From NCBI GenBank assembly GCA_951394045.1, contig OX595985.1:4216001-4280000 (forward strand): 64,000 nt of DNA, written 5' to 3'. The translations under genes and the position numbers were made by a program. This document shows, piece after piece, positions 1 through 14,385 of this stretch; within the stretch, counting starts at the first letter, position 1; the number at the start of each line of letters is the position of its first letter. This DNA comes from Nitzschia sp. DOCU1 (Eukaryota > Bacillariophyta > Bacillariophyceae > Bacillariales > Bacillariaceae). The notes under the pieces were generated by a model. It made no database searches, had not been told where the DNA came from, and saw only the letters and a list, made by a program, of their open reading frames with translations.

Positions 1-323
1 GGAAGAGTACGGCTCCCAATCGCCTTCTGGTGCAATGATGGCAGTCTCGTCCAAGAGCTCGTTGCACTCATCAATACTCGGCTTTCGTACCTCAAAATAG
101 GAGAAAATCCCATTGAGGTGTAGTGGAATTCGTCAATCTATTGCCGGAAGGAAGATCGAATGATCCTGAACAGTTGGATCAGTAACGTGAATTTTCGGGG
201 TGTCGTTCACGATGACCCCTGCCTCCCGCAATATAAATGGAGGAAGCAAATGATGCCGCATCCTTGGGAGATACAGGGCATTTAAAACAACGAGAACGGT
301 GCGAGTTCCCGTAAATGGACAAG
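1..323 (-). pseudogene. Copia-A pol fragment, protease region (5th block, runs off window)
   Basis: This is the most downstream visible block of the minus-strand Copia-A polyprotein. The reverse strand encodes the region just after the copia protease. Recognisable strings are [16 protein letters not shown], then VNDTPKIHV, then a RIPLHLNGIFSYFEVRKP-like tract close to the equivalent region of Copia-C at 49.3-49.5 kb. The frame is open from the Gyp-A target site down to position 1 except for one TGA (plus-strand tca at 133-135), which sits where a coding residue is expected and is followed in the same frame by RIPL. The block joins in frame to 6099-6227 once Gyp-A is removed. I infer a copia pol that was functional or nearly so before it was split. 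The stop is the only visible point defect in this block. Confidence 0.82.
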
Positions 324-953
324 TGCCATACCCCACAGAGACGCATAAATAGTTTAGTCATATTAGTCCTACACGCTGGTAGTCTTAGTAGTCGTAGACG
401 AACGGAGTCGTCCGCCGGACGGACGACGTACAGACGGCTAACGGACACGGACACGGACACGGACACGAACAAACGGTGACGTCGTCTCTGACGGCGCACC
501 GACGCAACGATCAAAGGAGTCGTGGCGTTGCACATGGAAGCGCTCTGTAGTATATTGCATAGTAACATTCGACTAACCCATAGAGTCCCTTGCCAACGGC
601 ATGCCTACAATCTAAGTAGTAAATATTCATCACCTAATAGAGGAGATGTATTTAGAGCAAGGAAATAATTCAGACCATGGGCGACGAGGAGTCGTAGCTA
701 GCCAAGACTAGGGACGCCTAGTTAGAAGGCGACGATACGAGGAATCGACATATCCGAATGAATAGAATATATGCGCTTTATTTACGCGCGGGGAAAGACG
801 TTCACAAAATGAACGATCGGTCGCAAATATTTGAAAGACGAAAATCTTTCGTCTCGTCAATCTTGTTGTTGGAATGAACGCAAATAGATGTAACATAGGT
901 CTCACAATTATTATTGTCTTCTACTTTTATTTCGTCACCCCCGGGATAGGGCA
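324..953 (+). repeat. Gyp-A 5' LTR
   Basis: 630-bp direct repeat matching 5469-6098, bounded by TG...CA. It holds a short tandem array of ACGGAC/GGACAC units near 440-466 and a TGACGTC motif at 477-483. The LTR should carry the promoter. The TSS was not determined. Confidence 0.95.
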
Positions 954-954
954 C

Positions 955-966
955 AGTTTTAAAACT
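955..966 (+). other. 12-bp palindrome at the primer-binding position of Gyp-A
   Basis: AGTTTTAAAACT is a perfect palindrome starting 2 nt after the 5' LTR and followed by CC. The same position in Gyp-B, Gyp-C and Gyp-D holds AGTGTTAACACT. It occupies the usual primer-binding-site position, but I could not match it to a tRNA 3' end (no TGG start). Confidence 0.6.
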
Positions 967-2143
967 CCCGTTTGAAGGATGAAGACCTCCTACTCTAACC
1001 ACGAGTACGCGAAGAAAGTTGCGTTCCTTCTGACTCAAGCCGCTCATGTCAACCCTCCGTTGATCCCCTTCCGTCGCGAGAAACCCAAGGACGAAGAGAT
1101 TCTCCAAGATGACGAGAAGTCCAAGAAGGTCAAGATCAAGTTAGACCCAACCGATGAGGATTCGGATGAGTTCGAAACGCGTTGCTTTATCTTCGAACAA
1201 GGCGACGCCGAACGATGGGTCAAGTGGCGGATGCAGATGGACGAGTTGATTCGGGACGTCCCCTTGGACGATGGGGAGAAGAAAATCAAGTATGCGAAAG
1301 CGTTGTTGGCTGGAGAGGCAAGGCAAAGGTTCGCAGACATCGTTGCCAACCTACGTCACAACATTGACGAGTCGGACGAAGAAGAAGAAGAGACCCCGGA
1401 CGACACCTTTAACGAGGCGATGCAACGAATGGGGCAGTACTACTTCGGAACCGAACACGCCTACCGCCGCCAGCGAAACTATCTACGCTATCACGTGTTC
1501 ATGATGGAGATGTCGTTGGCCGACTTCAAGGCCGAACTACTCCGGCAAAACAACATGCTACCTTACTTCCCGATCCCCGAAGACAAAACGAGCTGCGAGA
1601 TGTTCGACGACGACGAGCTCGTGGAGATCCTCGACCGAGCGAAAAGAATCGAGTGGCAGCGAGACCTGCTCACCTCGAACATCGATCCCTTCTCGATGAC
1701 GCTCGACGAGTACTACAAATACTTGGAAAAACTCGAGGCCAAGCACGTCTTCGACGATGCGGTCCGAGCAGACAAAAAGAACAAAGAAAAGAAAAACGCC
1801 GACCGATCCGAAAGCGAAAGCAAAGACGGCGGTAAGAAAAGAAAGAGAGGCAAAGACCGCAAGAAAGCCGAAAAGGGGGACAGGAAGAAACCCTGCGAGC
1901 ACTGCGGCAAGTTCCATCCGGCCCCCGACGACAAGTGTTGGAGCCTTCCTGGCAATGCCAAGGATCGCCCAAACAAGCGTCAGCGTGGAGCCCGTGAGAA
2001 CATGTTCTCGGCACTCCAGATGGAGACTGTCGTGAAAGCCCTCGCTAAGAAACAAAGTAAGAAAGAAAAAGGGAAGACCAAAGCCAAAAGGCAGGTCAGT
2101 TTCCAGCTGAATAATCATTCGGACAGTAGCAGTAACGAAAGTA

Positions 2144-6098
<3,955 letters not shown>

Positions 6099-6227
6099 AC
6101 AAGGATACAGCAATGCAGCATCCACAATCGGTACGTCAGGAATTGCATCATAGTCTGGGGCAAACGGTGTGACCCGGCATGTTTTTCCTGATTTATTCAG
6201 AATCAGGCACTCGCTGCCTAGAACAAC
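6099..6227 (-). pseudogene. Copia-A pol fragment, protease (4th block)
   Basis: The minus strand reads VVLGSECLILNKSGKT, then the DYDAIPDVPIVDAALLYP region typical of the copia protease domain. It joins without loss to 12310 upstream once YR-1 is removed and to 323 downstream once Gyp-A is removed. No stop codons lie in the frame. The active-site motif itself (ELDSHA) is at the start of the neighbouring block 12310-12625. Confidence 0.85.
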
Positions 6228-6464
6228 TGCTAGTAACCGCGAAGTGAACGGACGGCGAAGGGACCGGGGAACCCGGATCGAATTTCGAACAACCCCATCT
6301 ACCGCCCTACTAAAAGGAAGAAAGGACGAGGTAGGAGAAGACGATACTACGTGTTGAACGACAGCAACCATAAACTTTTTCTTCTTGCTATCGATAGCAA
6401 GAACTGGGAAGAGAAGCTTGATTCCAAGCTGACACTAGCAGACAATAGTTTACGATTGATTAAC
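6228..6464 (+). repeat. YR-1 split direct repeat A1
   Basis: 237-bp unit starting TGCTAGTAACCGCG and ending GATTGATTAAC, repeated at 11915-12151 with one visible substitution (GAACAACC versus GAACTACC). It contains an inverted repeat (CTTGCTATCGATAGCAAG). Confidence 0.92.
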
Positions 6465-6471
6465 TGTGATA

Positions 6472-8634
6472 ATGGTCCGTTTTGCCGAAGCCGCTGCCTC
6501 GCTAGTCGGGGCTCCGACCACTTACCATTCTCTTTACGAAGGCGTCGACTGGCGCGACGCTCGTTTCGGGGATCAAGGTGGTGTGTACCAACTCTTCAGC
6601 ACCACTGACGAAACTACTTGGAAATCCAGAGCCGCGCTCTACGACGAAGTGAAACGCACTTGGGATGAGATGCCCCATGTTTACGTTTCTGTCTCGAAGG
6701 ACGTGGCGCCGGTGATCTTCTACCATCGCGCCATGGTGTCCCCCCAAGCTATGGGAACCCCTAACTCACGCGAATGGCATGACAAGGTCGTGATGTTCAA
6801 GATGGACGTCATCGGCGCTCAAGTGCCCCCGGCTGTGTACTTGCCAGCAAAGTTGTTCGATGTGCTGGGCGGCGACGTGAAGGTTCATCCGTGGGCAAAC
6901 TATGTGTTGCACTACACGGAGAACGATGGCGCTGACGTCCCACTCGAAGCCGTACCAAACGACGCTCCCGAAAGTGTCTTCGATACGGTGAGGACTCGCC
7001 ACGGGATGTACCTGCCTCCTCAGGTCGCTTCCCATCTGTGCCAGTCTGAGCTTAAAGTGGGTCAGCTGATCGTCCAGCTAGACTCCTACCTTCAGACTCT
7101 GACGCCCGAACAGCGCACTGTCTTCTCTCCCATCCAGGATTGGTTGCGTGTCGTTGGCACTGCCGGAGGCCGCGTCAGAGTAGAACGCTCTACGCCGCCG
7201 TCGGCTGTGAACATGGACGCCGAGTTGATGAACCGCTTGGTTGCCATCGTTAACTCGGACTTGCCCGCATGGAACCGACCGGCGGTCGCGCCCGCGCCCA
7301 GTACTGCCGAACGTAGCCCCGCTGCTGGAAATGACACCAGCGTCAAAATGCTTCGTATCTGGGCGGAGATCATGGCCGCACAGCAACCCCAAGGACGAGC
7401 CGACGAAGGTGACGTCGCGAAGAAACCCAGCAGCAAGTGGAAGATCACCTTGGCTACTCTGCTTAGCCTTACCCGTTGTGAAACGGAAGAACAGCTGCCC
7501 AGCCTCTACGGGGCAATGGCGAATGCCGGAAAGAGCGAGAGACTTGCCGTTCTCCAAGCTCTCTTCGACACTACAGCCAACGAGTTGCACTATGAGACCC
7601 CTCTCGCCACCACCGAGATCTGGGGAACTCTCGAACGTCTGGAGTTCCGTGCACCCACGGATTACGTGCCAGAGCGTGGCATAAACCCTTTCCTGGTCCT
7701 CGCGGGAAACGAACGTGGCACCCAAGCGCGCCGTCTACTGGAAGAACAGCAGATGTTGCTGGAAGGTGGCTCGAACGCGGCGCAACTCAGCGACGTTAGG
7801 GAACTACAGAGGGCGAAGGCCATCTTGTTCCCGACAAGCGAGAGAGCCACACGCAAGACCTTGGAAGCCTTCGCTGTGTTGCTGGCTGTGGTAGCAGGGC
7901 GAAACTCCGCCATCTTCCAAACCTTCAATCGAGAGATTGTGGAAGGCTGGAGAGGAGTGGAAAATCGCCTAGGAGACCTGGATGGGGACCACGGCGGGAG
8001 AGGCCTGATCTACATCAAGTATCTCTGCGCCATTCGCAGCGAACTCCAAGACTACTGGGAGCGTTGCGTAGCCACCCCTCGGGGCCACGTCGACGTGCCC
8101 AGATTTTTTGATCTGCAAAGCAACGTACGTCGCCTCGCATGGATGCCACCCACGTTGCCCCTCGCCTACCGTCCAGCGGGCCTGGGCCAGGCCTCTGGCC
8201 AGGCCAGTCCCGGAACCGGACGCGCCACTGGGACCCGGTCCAATCCGGTATCGGTGGCGACCTCGCCGGCCAACAGCGTGATCTCAATCGCCGGTTCGCC
8301 GGACAATCAAATGCAGGCCAAGAATGACGCCGTGGACGCGGAGCTAAAGGCCCTTGGAGACACCTTTGGAACCATCAAGAAGTTCCTCCGCGCCATCGCG
8401 CCAGAAGGTTCGGCCGAGGCGGCGCCGCCTCGCCTGTCCAACGGAAAGGTGGCATGCCTCTCCTGGCACGTCAGGGGGCAGTGCTTCACGGGGTGCGGAC
8501 GCGCAGCCTCTCACGGCCCCCTCAACCCCGCGGACAAGACGACGCTCAAGGATTGGATCGAAGCTGGTTTGGCGCTTCGAGCCACGAGAGAAGGTAGCAG
8601 TAGACGAGCTGCTACTACCGGAGGAAGCGCCTGA
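6472..8634 (+). CDS. YR-1 ORF1, Gag-like protein
   Basis: 720-residue protein beginning at ATG 6472, just after A1. I recognise no enzymatic domain. The C-terminal part has a Cys/His cluster (CLSWHVRGQCFTGC then H, near residues 660-680) that fits a nucleic-acid-binding Gag motif of DIRS-like elements. A Pro/Ala/Gly/Ser-rich low-complexity stretch lies before it (about 565-610). It would package element RNA by analogy with DIRS ORF1 (inference). The stop is TGA at 8632-8634, and the next frame remains open in phase for 486 nt, so Gag and RT may be one frame separated by a recoded or mutated TGA. Confidence in coding is high, in role moderate. Confidence 0.85.
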   Translation: MVRFAEAAASLVGAPTTYHSLYEGVDWRDARFGDQGGVYQLFSTTDETTWKSRAALYDEVKRTWDEMPHVYVSVSKDVAPVIFYHRAMVSPQAMGTPNSREWHDKVVMFKMDVIGAQVPPAVYLPAKLFDVLGGDVKVHPWANYVLHYTENDGADVPLEAVPNDAPESVFDTVRTRHGMYLPPQVASHLCQSELKVGQLIVQLDSYLQTLTPEQRTVFSPIQDWLRVVGTAGGRVRVERSTPPSAVNMDAELMNRLVAIVNSDLPAWNRPAVAPAPSTAERSPAAGNDTSVKMLRIWAEIMAAQQPQGRADEGDVAKKPSSKWKITLATLLSLTRCETEEQLPSLYGAMANAGKSERLAVLQALFDTTANELHYETPLATTEIWGTLERLEFRAPTDYVPERGINPFLVLAGNERGTQARRLLEEQQMLLEGGSNAAQLSDVRELQRAKAILFPTSERATRKTLEAFAVLLAVVAGRNSAIFQTFNREIVEGWRGVENRLGDLDGDHGGRGLIYIKYLCAIRSELQDYWERCVATPRGHVDVPRFFDLQSNVRRLAWMPPTLPLAYRPAGLGQASGQASPGTGRATGTRSNPVSVATSPANSVISIAGSPDNQMQAKNDAVDAELKALGDTFGTIKKFLRAIAPEGSAEAAPPRLSNGKVACLSWHVRGQCFTGCGRAASHGPLNPADKTTLKDWIEAGLALRATREGSSRRAATTGGSA

Positions 8635-11412
8635 GAGAGCGGTCGAGCGGCGACACCTACGCTTGTAGGAGCCGCCGCTTGCAGACCGCCTCCTCAACAT
8701 ACCAGCGCTAACTCCTCGAATGAAGCTATTATCAGTAGCTATGTTAATGAATTAGGTGAGTATGTTGATCGGGCTACCTGTCTATACACTAAGCATGGCT
8801 GGCATCGTACCTGCAACGACATGCGCGGCCGTTCAGACATCCAGAACGACATCGACAAGCTCCCGCACCCCGCAGCTCCGCTGCTCGAACGAGTCCGACG
8901 AAACGGAGTGCCCGTCACACTACAGACGGAACCGTGGAGTCGCGACACATTGGACTCCCGCCTTAGCAGGGGGCCCCATCGATCTGCACTAGACCATGCC
9001 GACTTTCTAAGAGAGGAATTTACGGATTTCTGCAAGAAAGGCTTCTGGATGATCCTACCATACGATTTGGTAAAGGATGAACCAGGCCTCAGGCTATCGC
9101 CCCTGGGAGTAGTGCCCCAATGAGAGAGGAGACCACGCATCATTGTGGACTATAGTTTTTATGGAGTAAACGCCGAGACCGTGCGACAAGCCCCGCAATC
9201 AGCCATGCAGTTCGGTAAAGCGCAGGAACGACTCACCGACAATATTGCTTTCTCAAACCCCGCCTTCGGCCCGGTTCTTGGGTACAAGATTGATATCTCC
9301 GACGGGTTTTACCGTATTCCGGTGGCTAACACCGGCTCTATCAAACTTGGTGTATTATTGCCCCCGGGCGTAGTTGGCGAAGAACCTATGGTCGCGTTCC
9401 CCTTAACGTTGCCGATGGGCTGGACTGAATCCCCGCCATGGTTCTGTGCTTTCACAGAAACGGCGTGCGATCTGGCAAATGCAGATTTGCAAATTGGGAA
9501 ACGCTACCCGCCTCATCGGCTGGAAGGACAAGCGGGAAAGGACGATTTCATTGCAAACGACGAGCTAGGGGATGACGACCAACCTCAGAGGAAGGTCACA
9601 AGGTCACACAGGCCACTACTTTACAAGCGGCCGCTAGCTACAGTGGACGTCTTCGTCGACGATTTTTGTGGAGTCGGCCAAGACCACCCACGAAACCCGG
9701 TTACCAACCAGAGACGAACGGTGCTACACAACATCGACAAAGTCTTCCGTCCAAATGACCAACGGGACCCCGAGTTTCGAAAGGAGCCCATCTCCCAAAG
9801 TAAGCTGGATAAGGGAGATGCGGCGGCCCAAAATAAAAAGCGATTCTTGGGATGGGATTTCGGCACGAAATCCAAAACGCTGCACACGGCTAAGCACCGA
9901 CGAGACAAGGCTCTAGCGGCGATAGAAGAAGCCTTGTCATCCAAAAGAGTCGGGCACACCAAGTGGGACAGCCTAACGGGGCAGCTTCAAAGCCTCGTCG
10001 CTGGCATGCCTGGTGCACTAGGACAATTTTCGCTGTTGCGTGCCGCGAGGCACCAAGGCGACGAAAATAGAGTACGAATGACCGGAGCGGTCCAAGAGCA
10101 ACTTCGCACTTTCCAGGATCTCCTAAAGGATCCTGAACCTACTCTACTAGAAGAGCTAGTCCCCGGTGTACCACAAGATATTGGAGCCAGCGACGCAGCC
10201 AAGAAAGGAATGGGGGGAGTGTGGTTCACAGCGGATGGGCAAGCACTAGTGTGGCGGCAATGTTTTCCATTGTCGATACAAAACAGAATGGTGTCCAGCA
10301 AGAACCCCCGGGGGTCGGTTTCGATATCCGATCTTGAGACGGCAGCGACCATTGCGCACCAAGTGGTAAGAGCCGGCGCGGGCGAAATATACGGCGAAAC
10401 ACTACACAGCCTTGCCGACAACACGAATGCGGTAGTTTGGCGAGTAAAAGGCTCAACTACTACGACTAAGCCGGTCGCCTACCTGCTGAGACAGGCTGCC
10501 CTACTGACTCGCCAGCACAGAGCTGTGATCACATGGAATCACATCGCTGGAGAGGACAACAAGATGGCGGACGATGCCAGCCGACTATGGGAGTTGGACG
10601 ACGCGCAATTTCTAACCTATTTTAACTCTAAATACCCGCAGGCGACCTCCTGGAGACTCTGCCAAGTCCCGAAAGAATGGAACTTGAGGCTGACATCCGC
10701 ACTATTGCAGCAGAAGTCCAACACGGTGTCACTTCGCGACGTGCCCAGGCACAAAGCACCAACTGGGAGCTATGGACCGAGTTCTGCCACCGCTACCGCC
10801 TCAACCCTCTGCTCACCGACAGAGCCGACCCCATTCCGATCCTCCAAATCTTCATGCGCCGATACCGCGATGGACGGACAGCACCCTCTGGGCAGCAGGT
10901 CCACGCTCGAACGGCGGAAGACGCCCTACGTCAGGTGGCGCAGACGATGGCCGTATTGGGGACCCCCGACCCCCGCAAAGACAGCACCGGACGCATCGAC
11001 CACCGAATCACCAGGCAGATTGCCGCCTGGAAAAAGCAGGACCCCCCGTCAAAACGAAAGAAACCGATCCCACGCGTCGTGCTTGAAGACTTCGCGACGG
11101 CCGCCTGGGCCTCTGCAAGACACCACCACCACGTCTGCGCCGACCTCCTGTGGATTGGAGTCTTCTGGCTCCTGCGTCCAAGCGAGTACCTCAGGACTTC
11201 GCACAAGGACCAGCGCCCCTTTCGACTCCAAGACGTCAAGTTCAAAATACCCGGCGGACGGACAAAACCCGCAACAACCATCCCGTTGGACGAGCTCGAC
11301 CAAGCGGAAAAGGCAAACCTCCACTTCGAGCTCCAGAAGAATGGAATCATGGGAGAAGACATCTGGGCCTCACGCACAGAGGATCCCAAGTGCTGCCCAG
11401 TCCAAGCCCTGA
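8635..11412 (+). pseudogene. YR-1 reverse transcriptase-RNase H (in-frame TGA)
   Basis: Frame 1 is open from the ORF1 stop to 11412 except for TGA at 9121-9123 (VVPQ-stop-ERRPRIIVDYS). That position is RT-coding, and CGA (Arg) is the simplest ancestor. RT motifs are KIDISDGFYRIPV, LPMGWTESPPWF and the catalytic VFVDDF near 9652. RNase H follows with GASDAAKKGMGG, DLETA, DNTNA and NKMADDASR, as in DIRS-group elements. The recognisable domain ends near 10720. The frame then stays open to 11412 over the recombinase gene in another phase. If TGA is not read through, the product lacks its first ~160 residues, so I call it broken. The tail after 10720 may not be real protein. Confidence 0.85.
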
Positions 11413-11744
11413 TTCGAAGAGTCAAAGAAATGAGAAATAAAAATGCGGCTGCCGACACGCCGTTGCACCGCTTCTTTGATGCCTCGGGCCGGGCCCGCTC
11501 GATCACGGACTCCCAAATAACCGCCTTGCTAAAAATTTATGCACAGGCCCGCCGCCTCGACGTGGAAGTCTCCGTTGGAGCCCTCCGCGCCACCGCTGCC
11601 ACCGCCCTACTGAATGCCAAAGTCGACGTCACCTTGATCAAACTAGTTGGACGATGGCGCTCTGACGAAGTCATGCGATACTTCCATACGCAAGCAGACA
11701 CCACGGATCCGCTTGCCCCCGCAATTCTCGCAAACCTCCCTTAA
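10677..11744 (+). CDS. YR-1 tyrosine recombinase
   Basis: 355-residue recombinase with an N-terminal SAM-like/core-binding region and a C-terminal catalytic region. Recognisable boxes are LLRPSEYLR (first Arg), VGALRATAATALL (second Arg box) and LVGRWRSDEVMRYFHTQA with the candidate nucleophile Tyr. The second box lacks the usual His of HxxR (Gly here). YR-2 also lacks it (Arg), so the variation is shared. It would integrate a circular DNA intermediate without target duplication, which fits the insertion site. It overlaps the RT-RNase H frame by 736 nt in a different phase and ends 31 nt before B1. No stops are seen and it appears functional. Confidence 0.92.
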   Translation: MELEADIRTIAAEVQHGVTSRRAQAQSTNWELWTEFCHRYRLNPLLTDRADPIPILQIFMRRYRDGRTAPSGQQVHARTAEDALRQVAQTMAVLGTPDPRKDSTGRIDHRITRQIAAWKKQDPPSKRKKPIPRVVLEDFATAAWASARHHHHVCADLLWIGVFWLLRPSEYLRTSHKDQRPFRLQDVKFKIPGGRTKPATTIPLDELDQAEKANLHFELQKNGIMGEDIWASRTEDPKCCPVQALIRRVKEMRNKNAAADTPLHRFFDASGRARSITDSQITALLKIYAQARRLDVEVSVGALRATAATALLNAKVDVTLIKLVGRWRSDEVMRYFHTQADTTDPLAPAILANLP

Positions 11745-11775
11745 CCCCAACCACCACCCTGCCATGGCCTAGATG

Positions 11776-11914
11776 GAGAAAAAGTTCACTCGAAGGGGTC
11801 GATTCGCGCGCGCGCGGAACCCACTTCTAGTAAACACGCCAATTGCCAACAGAGTGACAATAGAAGCGTAGCGGTTCCTAGAGCGAGCTGCCGGAAGAAA
11901 TGGAGGCGGCTCGC
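11776..11914 (+). repeat. YR-1 split direct repeat B1
   Basis: 139-bp unit beginning GAGAAAAAGTTCACTCG and ending GGCGGCTCGC, repeated at 12171-12309. It abuts A2 directly, so B1-A2 has the sequence expected of the junction in a circular intermediate. Confidence 0.92.
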
Positions 11915-12151
11915 TGCTAGTAACCGCGAAGTGAACGGACGGCGAAGGGACCGGGGAACCCGGATCGAATTTCGAACTACCCCATCTACCGCCCTACTAA
12001 AAGGAAGAAAGGACGAGGTAGGAGAAGACGATACTACGTGTTGAACGACAGCAACCATAAACTTTTTCTTCTTGCTATCGATAGCAAGAACTGGGAAGAG
12101 AAGCTTGATTCCAAGCTGACACTAGCAGACAATAGTTTACGATTGATTAAC
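11915..12151 (+). repeat. YR-1 split direct repeat A2
   Basis: Second copy of the 237-bp A unit at 6228-6464, lying between B1 and a 19-bp spacer (12152-12170). Confidence 0.92.
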
Positions 12152-12170
12152 CCACCGCGCCCACCCTTTC

Positions 12171-12309
12171 GAGAAAAAGTTCACTCGAAGGGGTCGATTC
12201 GCGCGCACGCGGAACCCACTTCTAGTAAACACGCCAATTGCCAACAGAGTGACAATAGAAGCGTAGCGGTTCCTAGAGCGAGCTGCCGGAAGAAATGGAG
12301 GCGGCTCGC
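12171..12309 (+). repeat. YR-1 split direct repeat B2
   Basis: Second copy of the B unit at 11776-11914, ending at the right border with Copia-A. One visible substitution lies within an alternating CG run. Confidence 0.92.
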
Positions 12310-12625
12310 CATGTTCGCATGAGAGTCCAATTCACAACGAACCAAAGGCGAAGAATGGGGATTGGTCGGAGCGTTGTTCGAACTACGGATCACTGAAGCA
12401 ACATGAAAATTCATAGGTTCCGGCACCATTGCCGAGGTGTTCTCATTTCGCCTCCTCTCGGACAACGCCGGGCCAATTCAAGACGAAGCTGTAGCATTGC
12501 CTTGGGCATGGGCACGAGCAATTATTTTCTTAAGGACCGCAGCGGCCTCCATGGGTGGGTTGGTCGAGGCTCCTGCGTCAGCAAAAGAAACATTTCCTTT
12601 AGATTTTGGGGTGGTGGCAGCATTG
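12310..12625 (-). pseudogene. Copia-A Gag C-terminus, in-frame UGA, and start of protease (3rd block)
   Basis: The minus-strand frame continues Gag from 27096, giving GAN|AATTPKSKGNVSF and on to GNATASS. It then meets TGA (plus tca 12478-12480, followed by ATT) and continues open in the same frame into the protease CELDSHANM at the YR-1 junction. ELDSHA is the copia protease active-site signature (D-S-G-like). Gag and Pol are therefore in one frame separated by UGA, as in Copia-C. The block is bounded by Gyp-B (target duplication ATTG, 12622-12625) and YR-1. No other stops occur, so the UGA is better explained as the normal Gag/Pol boundary than as decay. Confidence 0.85.
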
Positions 12626-13156
12626 TGCAGTACACTGCTTTGCACGTCGACTCCTTCGAATGATTGTAGTGCAAAATAATTAGTCTACTTAGTCATGTGT
12701 GACATCATGTGTGATGACGTAGCATGACGAAAGCGTTGCGCGCGGACGCGGACGCTAGGCCGGTCTCGGACATCGTCGGACAGGCCCATAACCTATTGAC
12801 GTCACCGACGACGTGACGTTGCACGACACAGGCATCGCGCATGACTCCTGCTGGTCGAATGCCGATGAGATCCTAGTGTCAATGCCACCTAAGATCTAGC
12901 ACCTCGATGACATTGAGGTAACTATACTTTATTCCAGAGTAGCTGACGACGTCCAAAGAACCCTAGTACAACGTCGTAGCTAGTCTACTACAAGATGCAT
13001 CAACCTCCTGTTCAGATTGTTGTCAATGCATGTCAAAGGTCTCGACTCTACTAGAACTACGAGAGCCTACGAGACAACTTGCATGAGAAATACATCTAGT
13101 TTTTAACTTAGCCATAATTTTCACAACTATTTCGATCCTACAAACGACGTAGTGCA
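12626..13156 (+). repeat. Gyp-B 5' LTR
   Basis: 531-bp repeat matching 26565-27095. It contains a perfect CRE palindrome TGACGTCA at 12797-12804 and further TGACGT-type motifs around it. The internal palindrome AGTGTTAACACT follows at 13158-13169. Confidence 0.94.
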
Positions 13157-13157
13157 T

Positions 13158-13169
13158 AGTGTTAACACT
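13158..13169 (+). other. 12-bp palindrome at the primer-binding position of Gyp-B
   Basis: AGTGTTAACACT starts 2 nt inside the 5' LTR end and is identical to that of Gyp-C and Gyp-D. It differs from Gyp-A by a paired change that keeps the palindrome. Confidence 0.6.
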
Positions 13170-13209
13170 CCACGACAATCGTCGTGATCAAGACTAACTT
13201 ACCATCAAG

Positions 13210-14385
13210 ATGAAGCTTTCTAACGCAACCGTCGCGGCCGTCGCCGCTATCCCTCGGAACGACATGATGAAAAGGGGTTTTCAACGCGCTCCAATCCCTA
13301 TCCAACGTGAACCGGAAGTGATTGTGAACAAAGAGAAGCTTGTGACCTTCAAGTGCCGCAACATTCCCGACGATCCAAACTCGACTCAGTTTGAACTCTC
13401 GATTCTGCCTTTCAATGGCGACAAGTCGGCCGAGACCTGGTTTCGCTTGCAAGACAAGGCGGAAAAAGTGATCAAGGGTCAGAACTTGACCACTGGTCCG
13501 CAGAGGTACGAGTTCTATCGCCGTATCCTCATCGGAAAGGCTCTCGCCAGGTTCGAAGAGTCGGCAGCAGCCGCTGGAAACGAAACGATTGCAAATCTCA
13601 AGGCGACCCTACAAGGAGTCACCAATTACGTTCTCCCGGCTCGTGCACTTCAAACTCAGAAACGCTAAATGCGCCGTTTGTGTCGCAAGCCTCCCGAGAT
13701 GACCATGAAGGAGTACATCAGTCGCTTCCAGCAGCTCAACCATTATTTGGCGTTGTTTGATACTACGCGTGGCGACAGGAACAAGCTACCCAAGGACGAG
13801 ATTATCGAGCATGCAGAGTTTGCTATCCCCGCTAGTTGGCGTCAGCAGATGATCCTACAAGGTTTTGAGCCGATTGATCACACTTTGGATGAGTTCACCC
13901 AGTTCTGTGAGCGCCTCGAATTCACTGAAAAGTTACATGAAGCTAATCACGTCCGAAAGCCAAAGCCAGATGTCGCCCATCCTCCGAAGGGGAAGCGAGA
14001 CCCGAGAATGGATCACTCGAAGCCCGCTGCTAAGCGCGGCGCCAATGACAAGACTCCTCCCTTTAAATGTGCCTACCATGGCCCTAACTGGTCCCACAAC
14101 ACCGGGGACTGCAAGATGGTGGTGGCGCAGGCCCAGAAGATGGCTGCCGCCCATGGAAATTTCATCAAGAACGGCGAAAAGAAGCCTCGTTACGGCAACC
14201 GTACTTGGGTACGTGACGATGGCGGCGCCAACAAGAAAGAAGAACTGCATGCCATGATCCAGAACATGGTCAAGGATGCGGTCAAGGACGAGCGCAAGCG
14301 CAAGGCGGTTGATCCACCCGACGAGGAAAACTTCAATGTGGATGAACTCTTGGCTAACCTTGTCGCTAGCGACGATGAAAACTGA
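13210..14385 (+). pseudogene. gag: Gyp-B Gag (nonsense codon at 13666)
   Basis: 391-codon gag starting at ATG 13210. TAA at 13666-13668 falls between QKR and MRRLCRKPP. The related Gyp-D Gag reads QKRYMRRICRKPP, so a Tyr codon has become a stop. The second half continues in the same frame and carries a knuckle of spacing CX2HX5HX4C (CAYHGPNWSH...C, near residues 286-300), where the usual second Cys is His. The frame ends with TGA at 14383-14385 (AAC TGA AGG TGT GAG) and continues open into pol. Gag packages element RNA by family knowledge. This copy can make only the first 152 residues without suppression. Confidence 0.9.

Larger units (their letters stand above)
6228..12309 (+). mobile_element. 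YR-1: tyrosine-recombinase retrotransposon with split direct repeats
   Basis: About 6.08 kb, arranged A1 (6228-6464) - ORFs - B1 (11776-11914) - A2 (11915-12151) - 19 bp - B2 (12171-12309). This is the split-direct-repeat layout of PAT/Ngaro-type YR retrotransposons. It encodes a gag-like protein, RT-RNase H and a tyrosine recombinase, and no integrase. There is no target duplication: joining 6227 to 12310 restores the Copia-A frame (H-A-N-M then V-V-L-G), as expected for recombinase-mediated insertion of a circle. A one-base C ambiguity exists at each end. A1/A2 and B1/B2 each differ by one base that I can see. No DIRS-type adenine methyltransferase or Ngaro-type SGNH hydrolase is apparent, so the clade is unassigned. 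The RT frame carries TGA codons at 8632 and 9121. Confidence 0.93.

Noticed and set aside
954..975. Standard tRNA primer-binding site in Gyp-A
   Set aside because: The sequence after the LTR does not begin TGG and shows no match I can recall to a tRNA 3' end; recorded as a palindrome instead.
12181..12465. 94-codon minus-strand ORF as a gene
   Set aside because: It is a chimera of YR-1 repeat B2 and the Copia-A protease start; only 12310-12465 belongs to Copia-A.
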